Of a DNA stretch of 47,134 bases, positions 43,516 to 47,134 are shown one piece after another (the first letter of the stretch is position 1; each line of letters opens with the position of its first letter). Origin of the DNA: Verrucomicrobiales bacterium (lineage in GTDB: Bacteria; Verrucomicrobiota; Verrucomicrobiia; Verrucomicrobiales; DEV007); NCBI GenBank assembly GCA_028047635.1, contig JAOFXR010000020.1, positions 1 to 47,134 on the forward strand, in the 5' to 3' direction. A program made the position numbers and the translations under genes. The notes beneath the pieces are model-generated. The model was not told the origin of the DNA and searched no databases. It worked only from the letters and a program-made list of their open reading frames with translations.

Positions 43516-44714
43516 TCTTTCGATGCTTGATCGACTTTCCAGCGTTTGTGCATCCAGATCCATTGCTCGGGATGCTCGAGGATAAATCCCTCTAACACTT
43601 CGTTAAACCGTTTCGTATTTTTCGCAATAATATCACGCGTTCTCCCCTCGGTAACGATGTCTACGGGAGGAGAAAATTTCAGGACATGGGTGCCGTCCGG
43701 CTCGCGCCAACTATGCGAAGGAACTACCGGAGCTCCCGTAAACTGAGCAAGAACAGCGAGACTTTTAAACGTGCTCGCAGGATGACCGAAGAACTCCGAA
43801 ACGATTCCGTATTTGGGAATGGTGTGCTGATCAAAAATGGAAACGACGATATGATTATCTTCAAGCAGATTAAGAATATCATCGAGTGATCCGCTTTTCT
43901 CGAGCGTTCCGAATCCCGCTTTCCGAAAACGTCGCATCACGAAATCATTGAACCACTTCGGTTTGAGTGGGCGGCGAATAAAGTGGAAGAGCCCGTCATA
44001 GGCTGTGAATTGAGTGATTCCCGCCACGGTCGAGACTTCCCAGTTTCCAAAATGACCACTGAGAAGAAGGACGCCTTTACCCAACTCTCTTGCCGCATCA
44101 ACATGCTCACCACCTTCAACGCGAATGATGCCTTCCTTCTTCCGTGAGGACATAAAAGGAAGGCTGACAAATTCGCCGGAAAACTTGAGAAAATGCCCGT
44201 AAAAAGCCTGAGCAAGGGTCTCAATCTGTTGCTCATCGAGCGTCTCCCCAAAGACTCGAGTAAGGTTGGAGAGCACTGTTTCCCGCTTAATTGGAAGGCA
44301 GTGAAACATCACTTTTCCATACCATGGCGCGACTATATTTTTCACTTCGGCATTGGCAACCGCCGTGGCGCTTCCTTCGGTATGTGTCATAGAGAGATCA
44401 ATCGTATCAATGAAGTGGCGATTCATAACCGCCCTGGCTTTAGCGCTCGGAAGCGCAGAGGGTTTTCCGTAACCATCCTTCGTTACAGAGAAATCCACCG
44501 GCTCAATGGTTCCGAGACAGATTTCTTTTGGAAACAGTTTACAGCAAGCCTCCTTGGCGGCAAACCGGGCAGCGAGCTTTTGCGCTCGATTGCCACTGGT
44601 CCCCGAATCGGCGAGCTCTTCGGCAGAAAAAAATTGAGACAATCCTTCCGCATCAAGATCAGCGAGTAGCTTCTCAATTCGCGAAATTTCGACCGTATCT
44701 ATTCCCGTTCGCAT
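43512..44714 (-). CDS. Holo-ACP synthase (AcpS) fused to LpxL-type lipid acyltransferase
   Basis: A 400-residue protein with two enzyme domains in one uninterrupted frame. Residues 1-123 resemble AcpS, which attaches 4'-phosphopantetheine to acyl carrier protein: Asp6 in TGIDTVEISRIE, FAAKEACCKL with Glu55, and a final SMTHTEGSATAVA. Residues 125-400 resemble lipid A biosynthesis acyltransferases (LpxL/HtrB type): LLLSGHFGNWEVS has the HX4E signature (His221, Glu226), with DQHTIPKYGIVSEFFG and PEQWIWMHKRWK. The N-terminal membrane helix of a stand-alone LpxL is missing. It lies 70 bp downstream of two ketosynthase genes. I infer that it works on the same ACP-bound acyl chain and a membrane acceptor, as in aryl polyene clusters. 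Confidence 0.8.
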   Translation of the reverse strand: MRTGIDTVEISRIEKLLADLDAEGLSQFFSAEELADSGTSGNRAQKLAARFAAKEACCKLFPKEICLGTIEPVDFSVTKDGYGKPSALPSAKARAVMNRHFIDTIDLSMTHTEGSATAVANAEVKNIVAPWYGKVMFHCLPIKRETVLSNLTRVFGETLDEQQIETLAQAFYGHFLKFSGEFVSLPFMSSRKKEGIIRVEGGEHVDAARELGKGVLLLSGHFGNWEVSTVAGITQFTAYDGLFHFIRRPLKPKWFNDFVMRRFRKAGFGTLEKSGSLDDILNLLEDNHIVVSIFDQHTIPKYGIVSEFFGHPASTFKSLAVLAQFTGAPVVPSHSWREPDGTHVLKFSPPVDIVTEGRTRDIIAKNTKRFNEVLEGFILEHPEQWIWMHKRWKVDQASKD

Positions 44715-44784
44715 GTACCTAACGCATAGGGGCGCAGGACGGAGTCAAACACAACGATTTTCGTCACTCATGGTGACCATACGG

Positions 44785-46059
44785 TTACGCCGACACGATC
44801 ACAGCAACATTCATTCCACCGAATCCACGACAGATCACGAGTGCTTTGTCGCTGCGAGGTGTCACCGCATCTTTCGATACAGGAAAGCCGCTAATCTCAT
44901 CATCCACATTCTTGAGCGTAGCAATCCCCGGAACCGTCTTCTGCTTCAGCGCTTCCAATGTCATGACGATATCAGCAATACCGGATGCACCGATGAGGTG
45001 TCCGTAGGCCCACTTGAAGCCTGTAACAGGAGGAATATCATCACCAAAAACGCTGGTAATACCGATGGCTTCACTCAAATCAGAAGCAGGCGTTCCATTT
45101 CCGTGGGCGCAAATCATTCCGATATCCGAAGGCTCGAGACCTGCGTCGTTCAAGGCCTGCTCCACCGAGCGCTTCACGCCATCACCATCTTCCTTCAGAT
45201 CAAGAACTCCGGTGGCCTCACTGCAACAGCCCCAGCCTAAAAATTCGCCCAGCACATTCGCGCCACGAGCTTCCGCATCAGAGGCTTTTTCAAGCGTGAC
45301 CGAAGCGGCGCCCTCGCCAAAAACCGTTCCGTTTCTAGCTTCGTCAAAGGGACGAGGCGCTTCACCTGAAATGAGCCCCAGCTTATAGTAGTAGAGCACC
45401 ATCTCCGGCTCAAACGGGGCATCGTGGCCTGCCGCAATAATGCGATCCGCTTCGTCGTTCAATATCGCCGAAGCTGATTCAGCCACCGCCATGATTCCAC
45501 TCGCACATTGATTCGTGATACAGGCATTCGTTCCTTTGAACTGCCCCCTAATCCCCACATGACAGAGCACATTGTTGGGTAAATTTTTCAGCAACCACAT
45601 CGGCGTGACCTGAGCACTGAGCTCGGTGCCGAAGGCATGCAACTCCCCCTTCGCCTCATGCATGAGAGGAAGGTAGTCATAATTACTCGTGTAATTTCCG
45701 CCGCCTGAACCCACGATAAGGCCGGTTCGATCATTAAACGTCACGACTTCCTCTTCGCTGAGACCTTCGCGATGTTGGAGAATGCCCGAATTCTCAATCG
45801 CCTTCTCCGACGCATAAATTCCCAACATATCCGTTCGGGAAATCGTTTTATGCAATTTGCGATCCGGAACCAAAGTCCGGTTGTTCTCTTTGACCTCGGA
45901 CGCCACTTTAACCGGCCATTTTTCACCGTTCCAGCGCTCGTAGGGCGCCACAGAAGTTACGCCGCTGATAAGCGTGCTCCACACATCCTCAACCGTCGCT
46001 CCGGATCCGCAAACGATGCCGCTTCCGGTGATGACTATTTTTTCGTCACGAACACTCAT
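44785..46059 (-). CDS. Beta-ketoacyl-ACP synthase, FabF-like (KS1)
   Basis: A 424-residue thiolase-fold condensing enzyme. The active-site residues appear intact: Cys185 in TNQCASG (usual TACASG), His319 in ICAHGNGTP and His354 in KWAYGHLIGASG, with Lys349. It is therefore a probable ketosynthase rather than a Cys-less chain-length factor, although the flanking sequence of the Cys is unusual. The ATG at 46059 overlaps the stop of KS2 by 4 bp (ATGA), so the two are translated together. AcpS-LpxL follows. Both belong to a likely secondary lipid cluster. Confidence 0.88.
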   Translation of the reverse strand: MSVRDEKIVITGSGIVCGSGATVEDVWSTLISGVTSVAPYERWNGEKWPVKVASEVKENNRTLVPDRKLHKTISRTDMLGIYASEKAIENSGILQHREGLSEEEVVTFNDRTGLIVGSGGGNYTSNYDYLPLMHEAKGELHAFGTELSAQVTPMWLLKNLPNNVLCHVGIRGQFKGTNACITNQCASGIMAVAESASAILNDEADRIIAAGHDAPFEPEMVLYYYKLGLISGEAPRPFDEARNGTVFGEGAASVTLEKASDAEARGANVLGEFLGWGCCSEATGVLDLKEDGDGVKRSVEQALNDAGLEPSDIGMICAHGNGTPASDLSEAIGITSVFGDDIPPVTGFKWAYGHLIGASGIADIVMTLEALKQKTVPGIATLKNVDDEISGFPVSKDAVTPRSDKALVICRGFGGMNVAVIVSA

Positions 46060-47134
46060 GAATTTACCTCCTCTGGATTGCGGAAAACAAGCGAGCTATT
46101 CGAACCACCGAATCCGAGCGAGTTCGAAAGCGCTGCTCTAATTCGACCCGGCGATGGCTTATCCAACACCAAATTAACATCACAGTCAGGATCAGGCTCG
46201 CCGTAATTAGCATTTAGCGGCGAGAGGCTGTCACGAATCGCAAGACAGCATACAGCAGCCTCGACCGCTCCTGCCGCGGCGATAAGATGTCCCATACAAC
46301 TCTTCGTCGAACTCACTTTAACCTCATCAACGCGACCCTCAAACACGTGCTTCAAGGCCGCGCACTCACTGCGGTCATTCATCTGAGTGGACGTGCCATG
46401 AGCATTTACATAATCAATGTCTCCGGCATCAAGCCCGGCGTCTCCGAGAGCCTGCTCGATCGCCTGAATCGGCCCGTTCCCGTCCGGCGGTGAATCAGTG
46501 ATTCGATAACAGCTCAATGAGTTACCATCACCCGCCAGCTCAGCGTAAATGGTGGCTCCGCGCGCCACGGCCTTATCCCAATCTTCGAGAACGAGAAAAC
46601 CAGCGCCCTCTCCCAACACAAAACCATTCCGCGATTTATCAAACGGTCGGCTCGCTCCGGTTGGATTATCATTATCAGTCGAAAGCGCTCCGAGCAGACA
46701 AAAACCCGAAATCCCAATTGGATTGATCATCGAATCAAATCCACCGGCCAGCATGTAATCACACTGACCGCGACGCATTGCCTTGAGAGCAGATCCGACC
46801 GCCTGGCCACCTGAGGCACACGCCGTATGAACCGCTGTCGCATACCCACGAATCCCGAACTGTTTCGTCAGAAGCCCCAGCCCGGCATTGGACTGCCATC
46901 GGCAAAAGTTCGACGGGTTGGCGGGAAACTCAGGATCTGCCAATCCATCAGAGTCAAAAAAACCATCCTCCGTGGCGTGGTCATAAACCACTTTTAGATC
47001 GTCATAGCCGACTGACATCATCCCTGCGCCCACGGCGAGCCCCCAACTATGAGAATCTTCAGCCGTCGGAGCGATCCCGGCGTCGGCAAGCGCTTCCGCG
47101 GCGGCGGTGAGAGCAAAACCGTGTGACCGGGAAG
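46056..47134 (-). CDS. Beta-ketoacyl-ACP synthase, FabF-like (KS2), truncated at window edge
   Basis: At least 359 residues are in the window and the reading frame stays open to its end (SRSHGFALTAAAEALADAGI is visible before the apparent start), so the gene continues beyond 47134. All KS catalytic elements are present: TACASG (nucleophile Cys), AHGTSTQMND (His) and SSTKSCMGHLIAAAGA (Lys and His). The C-terminus LSNSLGFGGSNSSLVF is typical. It overlaps KS1 by 4 bp. An internal GTG at 47033 could be mistaken for the start. Upstream genes of this operon lie outside the window. Confidence 0.88.
   Translation of the reverse strand, partial: SRSHGFALTAAAEALADAGIAPTAEDSHSWGLAVGAGMMSVGYDDLKVVYDHATEDGFFDSDGLADPEFPANPSNFCRWQSNAGLGLLTKQFGIRGYATAVHTACASGGQAVGSALKAMRRGQCDYMLAGGFDSMINPIGISGFCLLGALSTDNDNPTGASRPFDKSRNGFVLGEGAGFLVLEDWDKAVARGATIYAELAGDGNSLSCYRITDSPPDGNGPIQAIEQALGDAGLDAGDIDYVNAHGTSTQMNDRSECAALKHVFEGRVDEVKVSSTKSCMGHLIAAAGAVEAAVCCLAIRDSLSPLNANYGEPDPDCDVNLVLDKPSPGRIRAALSNSLGFGGSNSSLVFRNPEEVNS

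Overview
The window reads as chromosomal DNA of a member of the PVC group, most likely Verrucomicrobiota. The main evidence is the secreted pair of a CxxCH/DUF1549/DUF1553 protein and a Tat-exported DUF1501 protein, which is typical of Planctomycetota and Verrucomicrobiota. An outer-membrane (LpxL-type) acyltransferase domain, many secreted proteins, weak Shine-Dalgarno sequences and several TTG/GTG starts agree with this. No rRNA, tRNA, CRISPR array, transposase or phage gene was found, and no transcription factor is encoded.

Layout. 45-5093: a frameshifted CelD/BcsL-like acetyltransferase gene, then a divergent Na+/H+ antiporter (KefB/NhaP-like with an RCK domain) and a MscS-like channel. 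5249-8533: two tandem Deg/HtrA-like periplasmic proteins, one with an intact catalytic triad and one without. 8683-12110: the conserved rpmH-rnpA-yidD-yidC-jag cluster, followed by rpoZ and uvrB. 14930-19232: a ricin-type lectin-like secreted protein, a CPBP membrane protease, efp, and two membrane proteins downstream of efp (one with HExxH). 19418-23233 (minus strand): a TPR protein with a gluzincin protease site, and a frameshifted kinase-like gene. 23393-26236: scpA-scpB-pheA. 26277-28800: a Gfo/Idh/MocA oxidoreductase and a nucleoside-permease-like MFS transporter. 28923-31880: a broken CobW/COG0523 GTPase gene, a MerC-like protein, a PLP-binding YggS protein and a GNAT enzyme. 32230-36536: the CxxCH/DUF1549/DUF1553 and DUF1501 pair. 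36547-40273: a translationally coupled operon of a membrane-anchored protein, a secreted alpha/beta hydrolase and an M14-like carboxypeptidase. 40410-43515: fmt, pyrH, frr and a left-handed beta-helix protein. 43512-47134: an AcpS-LpxL fusion and two ketosynthases, the second cut by the window edge.

The points most worth following are these. (1) A single ORF fuses a holo-ACP synthase to a lipid-A-type acyltransferase, beside two overlapping FabF-like ketosynthases. This looks like the edge of an aryl-polyene or other ACP-dependent lipid cluster. (2) The CobW-type GTPase gene has been interrupted by expansion of a 7-bp unit of its own coding sequence from an inferred one copy to nine, exactly at its CxCC metal-binding motif. 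The MerC-CobW operon has a double palindromic operator upstream. (3) An active Deg protease is followed by a paralogue that has lost its catalytic residues. (4) A long inverted repeat precedes the CxxCH/DUF1553 gene. Three genes carry single-base frameshifts in G or A runs. These may be true decay or base-calling errors, and this should be settled before any loss of function is claimed.
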